Shown piece by piece: positions 1 to 7,143 of a DNA stretch of 16,666 bases; the stretch's first letter is position 1, and each line of letters begins with the position of its first letter. Source of the stretch: Baffinella frigidus (lineage: Eukaryota; Cryptophyceae; Cryptomonadales; Baffinellaceae); assembly GCA_026770585.1 (NCBI GenBank), contig MU646402.1:610953-627618 (forward strand), written 5' to 3'. The notes below the pieces were generated by a model. The model was not told the origin of the DNA. It did not search any database and worked only from the letters and a program-made list of their open reading frames with translations. The position numbers and the translations under genes are program-made.

Positions 1-17
1 CCCCCTGAGCCTGCGCA

Positions 18-91
18 GGGTGTAGGGTTTAGGGGTTGGGGTTTAGGGTTTAGGGTTTAGGGGTTAGGGTTTAGGGTTTGGGAGGTGATGT
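18..91 (+). repeat. Interstitial TTTAGGG-type array
   Basis: Degenerate tandem copies of TTTAGGG, with GTTTAGG and TTAGGGG variants, G-rich on the plus strand. A true left chromosome end would read CCCTAAA on this strand, so the array is interstitial or inverted. A small degenerate patch follows at 147-166. Confidence 0.85.
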
Positions 92-226
92 CGTGCTCTG
101 ATGCTGTTGCTTCTTCGTAGGTCGCGACCCCCCCCCCTAGCCGGGTGTAGGGTTTAGAGTTAGGAAGACCTTCCCCTGAGCCACGCACGCTCGGCACCAT
201 CAGTAGCATTCCCGGTCAAGTCTGCC

Positions 227-256
227 AAAACCCTAAACCCTAAACCCTAAACCCTG
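227..256 (-). repeat. Short CCCTAAA array
   Basis: About four near-perfect CCCTAAA heptamers, in the opposite orientation to the array at 18-91. The two arrays face each other across about 135 bp of non-telomeric sequence. Confidence 0.85.
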
Positions 257-305
257 GGTTAGGTGCCGCGACGTGTGCCGCTCCGCACCCATTTCCGGAA
301 GAATT

Positions 306-475
306 TCCGGTTGGAATCCACAGCAATGGATAATATTCTAGTATAAATAGTTTAGAAGGACTGTATCTGTCAAGTCCCCGGTGGCTGCTAAGTCAAGTCC
401 CCGGTGGCTGCTAAGTCAAGTCCCCGGTGGCTGCTAAGTCAAGTCCCCGGTGGCTGCTAAGTCCCCGGTGGCTGG
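306..475 (+). repeat. Dispersed repeat with 23-bp tandem units
   Basis: Bases 371-462 hold four perfect copies of a 23-bp unit beginning CAAGTCCCCGGTGGCTGC, followed by a truncated fifth copy to about 475. The leader at 306-370 (AATGGATAA, then TAGTATAAATAGTTTAGA) recurs at 6389-6472 with a single unit. The tandem expansion therefore happened only at this locus. The unit sequence GGCTGCTAAGT is the empty form of the site occupied by the element at 6473-6665. Confidence 0.85.
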
Positions 476-540
476 TGTGACATGCGAGCACGGGTAACCT
501 CTCGCGTATCCACCCCCGCCGAAACAAAAAGGCCGACGAA

Positions 541-618
541 TATTGCCTAGCTCTGCCTGAGTGTACACTCAGGCAGAGCTAGGCACACTCAGGCAGAGCT
601 AGGCAGAGCTAGGCAATA
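541..618. repeat. Perfect 40-bp palindrome in nested CTAGCTCTGCC inverted repeat
   Basis: Bases 545-584 are a perfect 40-bp palindrome centred on GTGTACAC, with arms containing GCCTAGCTCTGCCTGAG. A further arm copy follows, so 541-558 also pairs perfectly with 601-618. The motif TAGCTCTG is the terminal sequence of the 5-bp-duplication element family found at 10278, 11482 and 11784. This may be a condensed or rearranged terminal-repeat remnant of that family. Confidence 0.85.
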
Positions 619-811
619 GGGCACGCCGTAAATGTATTACTTTGTGGATCCACACACCACTTTGCAGACACTAACCCCCCCACGCTGCACACGGTACACC
701 ACCACTCTCCAGACACGGCACCAAAAGGCAACACTCCAGCCCACATCAACCAACCCCGCCACCGCCTTCACGCAACACACTGCGACGTGGGGCTCGCCTG
801 GGGCGAAGGGA
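619..811. other. Unassigned C-rich spacer
   Basis: No gene, RNA or internal repeat is convincing here. A 62-codon open frame has a low-complexity Thr/Pro/His composition and no recognisable domain. The end of the stretch (about 788-805) contains the dispersed motif GGGGCTCGCCTGGGGCGAAG, which also occurs near 973, 1669 and 1853. Confidence 0.4.
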
Positions 812-958
812 AGGGTCTAGGGTCTAGGGTCTAGGGTCTAGGGTTTAGGGTGTAGGATTTAGGGGTTCGAACCTCTTAGATGTGCGTGTTGTCTTTTAGG
901 GTGTAGGGTGTAGGGTGTAGGGTGTAGGGTGTAGGGTGTAGGGTGTAGGGTGTAGGGT
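812..958 (+). repeat. Ordered telomere-variant array (TCTAGGG then TGTAGGG)
   Basis: Homogeneous TCTAGGG heptamers (812-840) pass through a few TTTAGGG units. A 30-bp non-repeat interruption follows, then about eight TGTAGGG heptamers (901-958). Each block has one variant base at the same position of the heptamer, which indicates local amplification of mutated units rather than random decay. The block order matches the reverse complement of 2426-2651. Confidence 0.85.
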
Positions 959-1243
959 TGAGGCCCCTCGTGGGGCTCGCCTGGGGAAAAGGGAAGGAAG
1001 AGCTCCACTAAACTCATCTCGAAAGACAACTGAATCAGTTCCCTAATTAGCGTTTTCATTTAATTAGGAGGCCTTATTGAATTTACTATGCCCTGACTAA
1101 TTTCTCCTATCTAACTTCCTATCAAAAAGGAACTGCTTCAGTTATCTTCCGAGATGAAAACCTCATCCAACCCTCCCACAGCTCTCTCTCTCCCGCTTCC
1201 ACATAGACACCCAGGACAGTACGGGCCAAGTTTTTGGCATCTA
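959..1243. other. Unassigned spacer
   Basis: Apart from a copy of the GGGGCTCGCCTGGGG motif near 973 and AGCTCCAC (as at 1694 and 1879), no gene or repeat is recognised. Bases 1040-1140 are AT-rich with no clear ORF. Confidence 0.4.
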
Positions 1244-1247
1244 GGTC

Positions 1248-1387
1248 TTATCCAGGAAACCCATTTTTCTTTCATTTTGATGGGAATGAAAATTACTACA
1301 CACCTCGTTCTTACTAGTGATATTTTTAAAAATGTGTAGTAATTTTCATTGCCATCAAATGAAAGGAAAATAGGTTTCCCCGAATAA
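1248..1387. mobile_element. Family A fold-back element A1 (TSD GGTC)
   Basis: A 140-bp near-palindrome. Its ends are TTATCCAGGAAACC and the inverse of TTATTCGGGGAAACC. The arms continue through TTTTCTTTCATTTTGATGGG to the shared core module GAAAATTACTACACA / TGTGTAGTAATTTTC, with a loop of about 30 bp. The element is flanked directly by GGTC at 1244-1247 and 1388-1391, a 4-bp target-site duplication. No coding capacity is present, so it is a MITE-like non-autonomous element. Confidence 0.85.
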
Positions 1388-1462
1388 GGTCGCGGTCTTA
1401 CAAGGCGTCCGAGACTACCACTCGGTGGGCTGCGAAGGTTTCGTTCGGACTGGAATTCAGGT

Positions 1463-1899
1463 TGTTACGTGACCAAATTTACCCCAGAAAATCTTTAAAG
1501 TTAATCATATGTGGGCAAGTTGACTTTTGGAGAAAGGTTCGTAGTCCACCGTGTGGACATGCCCACCGATGCAGCCGCATCGAGTGAGCCTCTGCACTGG
1601 AGAGCTCATCACGATAACATCAGGTTATGAGCCTCGAAGATGCGCAATTGGGCGGGTACCTTCGTCGGGCTCGCCTGGGGCGAAGGATACGACGAGCTCC
1701 ACCCAACCTCATCCACCCCCCCCCGGATTCTGGGGTGTTACGTGACCAAATTTACACCAGAAAATCCTTAAAGTTGACTACCTCAAGGCAAGTTGACTTT
1801 TGGTGAAAGGTTCGTAGTCCACCGTGTGGATTGGGGCGGGTACCTTGGTGGGGCTCGCCTGAGGCGAAGGATACGACGAGCTCCACCCAACCTCATCCA
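1463..1899 (+). repeat. Tandem copies of a ~100-bp repeat plus a linked ~60-bp repeat
   Basis: The unit starts GTTACGTGACCAAATTTA, includes AAGTTGACTTTTGG, and ends GGTTCGTAGTCCACCGTGTG. Copies lie at about 1463-1556 and 1737-1831, with a third at 4119-4213. A linked unit from GGGCGGGTACCTT to CCCAACCTCATCCA occurs at about 1649-1712 and 1835-1900. The whole ~275-bp stretch is therefore a degenerate tandem duplication. No ORF within it is conserved between copies. Confidence 0.75.
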
Positions 1900-1997
1900 A
1901 CCCCCCCACGGCGAGAGGGATGTCTGTGAAGGGTCCGGGGGAGAACAACCCGCCCCCGTCTTCAGTAGGGGACATTGGGTAGCTGCGGGGGTCGCGG

Positions 1998-2131
1998 TCC
2001 TGGTTGGGGATTGGGGTTTAGGGTTTGGGGTTTGGGGTCTGGGGTTTTGGGGTTTCACGATCGGCGGCTGGCGACATTGGGTAGCTGCGCGGGTCCCGGT
2101 TCTTGTTAGGGTTAGGGGTTAGGGTTTGGGG
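1998..2131 (+). repeat. G-rich telomere-like patches
   Basis: Two patches (about 2006-2055 and 2104-2131) of GGGTTTGGGG and GGTTAGGG variants are separated by a short spacer. The phrase CATTGGGTAGCTGCG is duplicated at 1972 and 2076, so the patch and its flank were duplicated together with a period of about 104 bp. Confidence 0.7.
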
Positions 2132-2425
2132 GTTGGTGAAGGGTCCGGGCGAGAATAGGAGCTTTTGACCGAAAGTCCGGTTGAAACATCGGTTCATGAA
2201 TTAGTATCGAAGAATTACTTAGTTCGAGCCCTCTCTGGACGCCTTAAGTTGATGGTCCGACGTCACAAGTCCAATCAAAGTCTGGTCTCTTCATGAAAGT
2301 CCGTGTGCCTCCAATCCAAAATTAGTACCTCGAAACTAAATGGACCGTTCTGCGAAGCCCGTTCTGCGAAGCCCACTGTGTGGCGTAGGCCGTGTGGCGT
2401 AGCCCGCTGTGTGGCAGTCATACCC
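2132..2425. other. Unassigned spacer with short direct repeats
   Basis: No gene is seen. Bases 2345-2415 contain short tandem motifs: CGTTCTGCGAAGCCC twice, then GTGTGGCGTAG variants. The latter resemble the CCGCTGTGTGG terminus of the repeat family at 12013-12175. The remainder shows nothing recognisable. Confidence 0.4.
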
Positions 2426-2651
2426 CCCTCACCCTACACCCTGCACCCTGCACCCTACACCCTACACCCTACACCCTGCACCCCACACCCTACACCCTAC
2501 ACCCCACACCCCACACCCCACACCATGCACCCTACACCCCACACCCTACACCCTACACCCTACACCCTACACCCTACACCCCAGACCCTAGACCCCACAA
2601 CTTGGACCCTAGACCCTAGACCCTAGACCCTAGACCCTAGACCCTAAATCC
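2426..2651 (-). repeat. C-rich telomere-variant array (CCCTACA then CCCTAGA)
   Basis: About 22 CCCTACA, CCCTGCA and CCCCACA heptamers are followed by about seven CCCTAGA units and one CCCTAAA. Overlapping open frames here encode only repeating CTLHPTPYTLHP-like peptides and are artefacts of the repeat. Read on the minus strand, the order TCTAGGG then TGTAGGG equals that at 812-958. Confidence 0.88.
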
Positions 2652-2802
2652 TGACCCCCGAGAGTGCCTGGCTGCCGGTGCGGCGGGGAGGAGAAGCGTG
2701 CGCGCCCCCCGCCGCAGGTTCCTGCGTGCGGTTACCGGGTTATCTTCGTATACGTTGTATACTTGGTGATATACGACTCAGCTTCCTGCGGTTACCGGGT
2801 TT

Positions 2803-2932
2803 GATCCGGGAACACGTTATTTTCTTTTAAAAATCCGGCAACGAAAATTACTACGTATAGGTCACGACCCGAAGCATTTGTGTGGCAATATTCATGCAAA
2901 TGTTTAAAAGGAAAATTATTATTGCCGGATGA
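2803..2932. mobile_element. Family A fold-back element A2 (TSD GTTT)
   Basis: The termini are GATCCGGGAACA and TTGCCGGATGA, with a core containing CAACGAAAATTACTACG. Direct GTTT copies flank it at 2799-2802 and 2933-2936. The loop includes AGGTCACGACCCGAAGCATT, which is almost identical in A3. The element arms have decayed more than in A1, A5 or A7. A2 and A3 occupy the same position of a duplicated host unit, so they probably represent one insertion copied with its flanks. Confidence 0.8.
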
Positions 2933-3171
2933 GTTTATTGGTCTCGCCAACCCGGTACCCACACCCCGCCGCAGCTTCCTGCTTGCGGTTGCCGCTTTAT
3001 TGGTCTCACCAATTCGGTACCGAGTATTTGTGGGGAACCCAAATTTACTGGAGCAGAGCTAGGGTACCTAGCTCTGCCTCGTACCCTAGCTCTGCCTCAC
3101 ACGGTTTGTTGGTCTCGCCAACTCGGTACGCGCACCCCCCGCAAAAGGTTCCTGCTTGCGGTTACCGGTTT

Positions 3172-3302
3172 TAATCCGGGAACAAGGATTTTTCTTTTAA
3201 AACTCTGGCAAGCAAAATTACTACACATAGGTCACGTCCCGAAGCATTTGTGTGGTAATTTTTATGCGATTTTTGTGAAGAAAAATATTTGTTCCCGGAT
3301 GA
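3172..3302. mobile_element. Family A fold-back element A3 (TSD GTTT)
   Basis: A 131-bp element with a perfect 12-bp inner terminal match, ATCCGGGAACAA and its inverse TTGTTCCCGGAT, extended by TA and GA at the ends. GTTT flanks it at 3168-3171 and 3303-3306. The degenerate core module is AAAATTACTACACA. The unoccupied host copy at 3104 reads GGTTTGTTGGTCTCGCC, which confirms both boundaries. Confidence 0.85.
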
Positions 3303-3306
3303 GTTT

Positions 3307-3647
3307 GTTGGTCTCACCAACTCGGTACCCCCCCCCCCGCCGAAGGTTGCTGGTCAGACCATCACACTTCACTGTCTAGCTCTGCCTCGCTGTATTCGGT
3401 GTCACCATCTCGTCGACCCCGAGATTCCTGGCCGCAGGATCGCACATCACTTTGGATGAAAAATCACAGCTCACCCGCTATCGAGCGACCCAAACGAGTT
3501 TTTAAAAGCCACGACCGGAAATCCCGCCTCAGCTTTTTCATTTTAAAAGTCCATTTCCTTTATAATGTAGGTGAAAGTCGTTAAAATCCTTTAAAATTGT
3601 GTCTCGTCCTCGCTCGGCAGCGGGAGGAACAATCACAGCTCACGTTG
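3307..3647. other. Unassigned spacer
   Basis: A lone TAGCTCTGCCTC lies at about 3376. The phrase ATCACAGCTCAC appears at about 3462 and 3631. Short open frames have no recognisable domain. Nothing else is supported. Confidence 0.35.
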
Positions 3648-3801
3648 GCCCACCAACCCTCACGGTGGGACCAAATCGACGATTTTCGATTTCCCAATTC
3701 CTATGGAAAATGGCTCCACCACAGGCGAATTCGCCTGGCTGCCCGGGTAAATCTGATATTTCAACATCGACGATTTGGTCCCTCTGTGAAGGTTGGTGGG
3801 C
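3648..3801. mobile_element. Inverted-repeat element, family F copy 1
   Basis: The 31-bp imperfect termini begin GCCCACCAACCCTCAC and continue with GGGACCAAATCG; the right end is the inverse. The centre is the perfect palindrome AGGCGAATTCGCCT (3723-3736). The terminal phrase resembles CCAGCCCTCACTGTGGGA at 12451, which defines a small family. No target duplication was recognised and no protein is encoded. Confidence 0.65.
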
Positions 3802-3880
3802 GGCATGCCACGCCAGACTCCAGGAAGGGGGTCGCCAGACGTCAACCCCCCCTCACTGCAGCGGTTTTCAAAAGCCATCC

Positions 3881-3896
3881 CCGTCTTTAAAGACGG
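3881..3896. repeat. Perfect 16-bp palindrome
   Basis: CCGTCTTTAAAGACGG is a perfect palindrome in a short spacer after family F copy 1. No flanking element could be assigned, and its role is unknown. Confidence 0.6.
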
Positions 3897-3956
3897 TCGG
3901 AAAGAGCCGAACCCCCTCGAGCAATCTGGCGTGGTTGTGGATCTCATATGCAAGGC

Positions 3957-4058
3957 CTGCAAATTTCACATGTGAATTTCGTGTGGGGGGGGCAAAATTT
4001 ACATGCGAAATTTCGGGGGGGGGGCGAATTTGTGGGGAGCCCGAATTTACTGGTACAG
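3957..4058. mobile_element. Truncated CTAGCTCTG-family remnant
   Basis: It contains AAATTTCACATGTGAATTT, G-runs, GCGAAATTTCGGGGG, GCGAATTTGTGGGGAGCCC and AAATTTACTGG, matching the interior and right half of the elements at 10278, 11482 and 11784. The left terminus and the terminal CAGAGCTAG are degraded or absent. G homopolymers of up to 11 bases interrupt it. Confidence 0.65.
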
Positions 4059-4118
4059 GGAAAGCCACTCGGTGGGCTTCGAGGGTTTCGGATTTGAATT
4101 TGACCCCGGATTCCGGGG

Positions 4119-4213
4119 AGTTACGTGACCAAATTTACACCATAAATCCTTAAAGTTAATTGTGTTCAGGTAAGTTAACTTTTGATGAAAGGTTCGTAGG
4201 CCACCGTGTGGAG
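4119..4213 (+). repeat. Third copy of GTTACGTGACC repeat
   Basis: This matches the units at 1463 and 1737 from GTTACGTGACCAAATTTACA to GGTTCGTAGGCCACCGTGTG, with a few substitutions. The upstream phrase CCACTCGGTGGGCT is shared with 1419. The copy is in the same orientation about 2.4 kb away, so it is a dispersed repeat. Confidence 0.75.
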
Positions 4214-4280
4214 GGCTAGGTACCTGGGAATGGAGCTGGAGGTGGCGCGACGCCTTCAGCGCACCCGGGGAGAACCCCAT

Positions 4281-4395
4281 CTCCACCCCCGAGCCGGACC
4301 CTACGGTAGGCAATCCGTAGGGGCATAGGGGGGTTCCTACGGATGCGGTAACGGAAACTCGGCCCAAAACGGGCCGGCACCGGGGAAAATAAATA
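4281..4395 (-). repeat. Family G (CCTACGGTAGG) copy, reverse orientation, truncated
   Basis: The core ACCCTACGGTAGGCAATCCG and the following GTAGGGGCATAGGGGGGTTCC match the inverse of the copies at 10487 and 12013. Both outer ends are missing. It has its own hairpin potential, because CCTACGG and CCGTAGG face each other. A second short relic, CCTACGGCCTACCATAGGC, lies at 4608. Confidence 0.75.
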
Positions 4396-4674
4396 AACAC
4401 TCCATTATCTCAGATTAGGTACCGGGGAATGGAGGTGGAGGTGGCGCGCGGCCTGGAATGCTCCCAGGGAGATCCACATCTCCCAAATTGACTGGGGCAG
4501 GGCTAGGTACCGGGGCCCCGGTTCCTAGCCTGGTTCCCATTTGGGCACCAGGCTAGATAATGGCTCAAGTAAATCCATCCAGTGGTTCCGCGTGGTAGGT
4601 CCCAGTCCCTACGGCCTACCATAGGCAATACCGTAGGCTCAACTACCCGGTATTCAGTCCGTTAGCCTATGAAT

Positions 4675-4815
4675 TCATCTCCATACAAGTATTAATTAAT
4701 TGCTTTTGGCGTAACGAAATTTACTACACGAATGCTCTACTATTACTTTTATAAGCAGATCGTGTAGGAAATTTCGTTGCCCAAGAGCAATTAATTAATA
4801 CTTGTATGGAGATTA
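4675..4815. mobile_element. Family A fold-back element A4 (TSD GAAT)
   Basis: A 141-bp element with termini TCATCTCCATACAAGTATTA and the inverse of TAATCTCCATAC. The outer arms carry AATTAATTGC. The inner core is GTAACGAAATTTACTACACGA / TCGTGTAGGAAATTTCGTTG in condensed form. GAAT flanks it at 4671-4674 and 4816-4819. The arms match over about 30 bp without a gap, so this copy is relatively young. Confidence 0.87.
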
Positions 4816-5050
4816 GAATGTACCGGGGAATGGAGGTGGAGACGCGAGGCCTGAAGTGCTCCCGGGTTCCCATTTGGGCACCAATGGCTCAAGTAAATCC
4901 ATCTAGTGGTTCCGCGTGGTAAGTCCGCGACTTGGAGAATTTACTGTGACAGGGCTAGGTATCGATGTAAATAAATAAATAATCCATTATCTGAGATTAG
5001 GTACCGGGGAATGGAGGTGGAGGCGCGAGGCCTGGAGTGATCCCGGGGAG

Positions 5051-5655
5051 ATGCCCATCTCCACCCCCGAGCCGATCACCGTCTGCGAACCAAGGACAGA
5101 TTAGTCAATATATTAGTTAAATCAATATATTAGTTAAATTAGTTAATATATTAGTTAAATTAGTTAATATATTAGTAAAAAATAAATAAGTTGATATATT
5201 AGTTAAATTATTTGATATATTAGTTGAAATTAGCACCCGGGGAAATGCTCATCTCTACCCCCGAGCCGATCACCGTCTGCGAACGAAGGACAAATTAGTT
5301 AGAGCTGTTCGCTTATTAGTTGGCACTCTTTGACGGTCGAAAACACCGAAGCTTCCAAGAGCTTTTAGTCAACCTCTGTATCAGGGGTTCTTTTAAACAG
5401 ACGGATCGTGTAGAAAAAAACGATTTTTGCTGCACGACCCCCCATCTCCACCCCCGCGCCGATCACCGTATGCGAACGAAAGATGGACCAGTTAATATAT
5501 GTATTAGTTAAATTAGTTAACATATACGAGTTCAAATTAAATCAGTTAACATATATTAGTTGAATTGGTTAATGTATAAGTTAAAATTGGTAAATATAAT
5601 ATATTAACTAATTTTGTTTAAAAAAATTGGTTAACTAATAGTCTGCGAACGAAAG
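5051..5655 (+). repeat. ~194-bp tandem satellite with AT-rich sub-repeats
   Basis: The phrase GCCGATCACCGTCTGCGAAC starts at 5071, 5265 and 5458 (spacings 194 and 193), with a partial copy at 5641. Units 1 and 3 carry AT-rich arrays based on TTAGTTAATATATTAGTTAA (5098-5230 and 5483-5635), an almost pure A/T ~21-bp sub-repeat. Unit 2 instead holds non-AT sequence including GATCGTGTAGAAAAAAACG, which resembles half of the family A core. No ORF is supported. Confidence 0.8.
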
Positions 5656-5836
5656 ACTGGTAAGTCGACCGCACGGTGGTTGACTGAACTAAGGTCGACC
5701 GCGTGATGGTTGACTGAATCGGGCAGCGTTTGTACGCGGGTCGGTGACTGATCCGGGCAGGGTTAGTACCAGGAACACGACGGATTAGTCAACTGTTAGT
5801 TCCAGGAAAAGGGATGATTCGTCGACAGTCGAGCGT
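5656..5836 (+). repeat. Short direct repeat and spacer
   Basis: GTCGACCGCRYGRTGGTTGA is present twice (about 5663 and 5693, period ~31 bp). The rest (GGGCAG, TTAGTACCAGGAAC and similar phrases) is unassigned. Confidence 0.5.
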
Positions 5837-6250
5837 GCCACGCAGCGGGCTACCAAGGCATTTTCCACTGTTACTTCTTAAGTTAACAGAGGTTCCACTT
5901 TTGCTTTGAGACGTCCCAATCTCGACTTTTGTCTCGGTGCGCAGCGCTCTTCGAGGCGAATTGAAGGCATTTCCCGATACCTTATCCGTAGGAACCCACG
6001 TGTGTCCCTACGCTACTGCCTACCGTAGGGACCTGTGTCTTATCGCGTATGGAGTATTCACGAAATGCCTTCGAAGTCCCCACGCGACGACCACCTGTGT
6101 ATCAAATCTACTACGTCTTTCTATTATTTCTGCACCACTAAAAGTATTTTTGTTCGGAATCCGCGCAAAGTTGACAGATTTGTGGGTGAGTTGACTTTGA
6201 AAACAGACCAATTTGATACACAGGCCATCGTCGCGTAGTCCGCTGTGTGG
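5837..6250 (+). repeat. Family G copy split by element A9
   Basis: The core ACCTTATCCGTAGGAACCC, CCTACCGTAGGGAC and GTCTTATCGCGTA lies at 5978-6050, and the right terminus TTCGAAGTCCGCTGTGTGGG is reached at about 6250. That terminus is interrupted at 6080-6237 by a fold-back element. The left boundary is uncertain: GCCACGCAGCGGGCT at 5837 resembles the family's left end, but the segment between 5867 and 5960 is not in the other copies. Confidence 0.65.
6080..6237. mobile_element. Fold-back element A9 (TSD GTCC) inside family G copy
   Basis: The termini CACGCGACGACCACCTGTG and the inverse of TACGCGACGATGGCCTGTG continue into TATCAAAT. GTCC is duplicated at 6076-6079 and 6238-6241. Uninterrupted family G copies read TCGAAGTCCGCTGTGTGG at 12158 and TCGAAGTCCGCTGTATGG at 10588, which fixes the insertion site. 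There is one extra base at the left junction (6080). The interior carries core module B in reverse (AAAGTTGACAGATTTGTGGG). Its terminal sequence differs from TMATCC of A1-A7, so membership rests on the 4-bp duplication and size. Confidence 0.82.
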
Positions 6251-6388
6251 GATGGGAGGCTCGCAACCTGGCGGTCAACAGAAACCAATAACAGAAACCC
6301 TTTCGACATCCACAGAAACGCTTTCTAGAAAGCTTTATCCACTTAGCAGCGGTCGAGTTCCTCCCCCCCCGGATATCCGGGAGAAATG

Positions 6389-6472
6389 CTGTTAGAATCC
6401 AACGAAAATGGATAAGATGCTAGTACAAATAGTTTAGATGGACTGTATCCGTGAAGCCCCCGGTGGCTGCTA
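6389..6472 (+). repeat. Second copy of the 306-393 dispersed repeat
   Basis: AATGGATAAGATGCTAGTAC and CCCCGGTGGCTGCTA match 326-390 closely, but only one 23-bp unit is present. It ends exactly where the TA-flanked element at 6473 begins. Confidence 0.8.
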
Positions 6473-6665
6473 GAGCGGTTTTCGCATCTGTCGGCCACCA
6501 ACCGATATGAAATTTATGAACAAGGGCTCCAATTCCGGCCACTTTTGGCATTTTTATCACAAAATAAAACTCTAAAACTTCAGAATCACGCCAAAAGTTG
6601 CCGGAATTGGAGCCCTTGTTCATATTTTCATGTCGGTGAGTGGCCGACAGATGAGAAAACCGCTC
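6473..6665. mobile_element. TA-flanked fold-back MITE
   Basis: A 193-bp element with termini GAGCGGTTTTCGCATCTGTC and the inverse of GAGCGGTTTTCTCATCTGTC. The arms continue through GGCCAC and CAAGGGCTCCAATTCCGGC, giving about 85 bp of pairing on each side. TA is present at 6471-6472 and 6666-6667. The unoccupied host sequence GGCTGCTAAGT at 384-393 has a single TA, so the duplication is supported by an empty site. A TA duplication is characteristic of Tc1/mariner-mobilised MITEs (Stowaway-like), but the terminal sequence is not a known Stowaway consensus. Confidence 0.85.
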
Positions 6666-6796
6666 TAAGTGGTTGAGAGTAAACCTGGCGACCGCGGACG
6701 ACGTCTTCAGGAGAGCGCGCCGCTATTACTAGAAACATCAAATCGTGCAGTGAATTCCGTTGACAGAACCCCTTTCTGGAAAGCTTTATTTGAGAT

Positions 6797-6926
6797 CCAC
6801 CCTGTGGAGGCAACTTATGGGCAAATCGATGGTTTCTCAAGTCAACTCCCGTACAAATGCACTCGGAATCCGAGTGCATTTGTGGGAGATTGACTTGAAA
6901 TTTGCCCTCAAGTTGACTGCAGCGTG
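6797..6926. mobile_element. Family B fold-back element B1
   Basis: The ends are CCACCCTGTGGAGGCAACTT and the inverse of CCACGCTGCAGTCAACTTGA. The arms run on to GGGCAAAT, CTCAAGTCAACTCCCGTAC and AAATGCACTCGGA, and the tip is almost loopless (CTCGGAATCCGAG). It is highly similar to B2 at 14551. No clear target duplication was found. The interior equals core module B shared with A8 and A9. Confidence 0.8.
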
Positions 6927-6990
6927 GTCAACCTGGCGATGGCGGACAATCTCTTCCGGAGAGCGCGCCGCGCCGTTCTGCTGCGGAAAC

Positions 6991-7140
6991 TTATCTCAGA
7001 AAACGAGTTCTAAAACTCGTTTTCTTAAGTCAATTCCCCTATAAATTTGTCAACTTATGCGGAGAGTAAAGAATAAGTTGACGAATTTGTAGGGGGATTG
7101 ACTTAAGAAAACGAGTTTTAGAACTCGTTTTCTGAGATAA
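6991..7140. mobile_element. Fold-back element A8 (TSD AAAC), nearly perfect arms
   Basis: This 150-bp element has 68-bp arms with only a few mismatches. The outer shell starts TTATCTCAGAAAACGAG and is itself palindromic (GAAAACGAGTTCTAAAACTC and onward). The inner shell is TTAAGTCAATTCCCCTATAA then ATTTGTCAACTTAT (core module B). AAAC lies at 6987-6990 and 7141-7144. The near-identity of the arms suggests recent formation, or maintenance by arm-to-arm conversion. Confidence 0.87.
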
Positions 7141-7143
7141 AAA

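Larger units (their letters stand above)
2718..3360 (+). repeat. ~370-bp direct duplication hosting two fold-back elements
   Basis: Host sequence TTCCTGCTTGCGGTTACCGG followed by GTTTATTGGTCTCACCAA and CTCGGTACC recurs near 2718, 2783, 2973, 3104, 3148 and 3303. Two occurrences carry a fold-back element (2803-2932 and 3172-3302, offset 370). The ones at 2988 and 3104 are unoccupied. At 3053-3098 there are TAGCTCTGCC motifs in opposite orientations, related to the CTAGCTCTG family. Confidence 0.75.
4204..5070 (+). repeat. Four copies of GGTACCGGGGAATGGAGG repeat and linked duplications
   Basis: GGTACCKGGGAATGGAGNTGGAG starts copies near 4208, 4418, 4819 and 4999, each leading into a GCGCG-rich segment and usually CCCATCTCCACCCCCGAGCC. 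Two further units duplicate with it: AATGGCTCAAGTAAATCCATC (4558 and 4881) and CCATTATCTNAGATTAGG (4402 and 4982). This is a tandem array with irregular spacing. Element A4 lies inside it. The phrase GGCAGGGCTAGGTA at about 4498 is a CTAGCTCTG-type end remnant. Confidence 0.7.

Noticed and set aside
1-91. True chromosome end at the left edge
   Set aside because: A left end should read CCCTAAA on the plus strand. Here TTTAGGG points inward and unrelated sequence follows at once.
371-475. CRISPR array
   Set aside because: The 23-bp units are contiguous with no unique spacers, and the context is eukaryotic.
858-882. T-arm-like sequence GGGGTTCGAACCTC
   Set aside because: It resembles a tRNA B box, but the upstream bases are telomere repeats with no A box, anticodon arm or acceptor pairing.
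2303-2626. Three overlapping plus-strand open frames rich in TLHPTPY
   Set aside because: They are translations of the CCCTACA heptamer array. All frames stay open because the repeat lacks stops, and no domain is present.
5098-5640. Centromere or replication origin in AT-rich arrays
   Set aside because: AT-richness alone is not evidence. The arrays are short sub-repeats of a 194-bp tandem unit.
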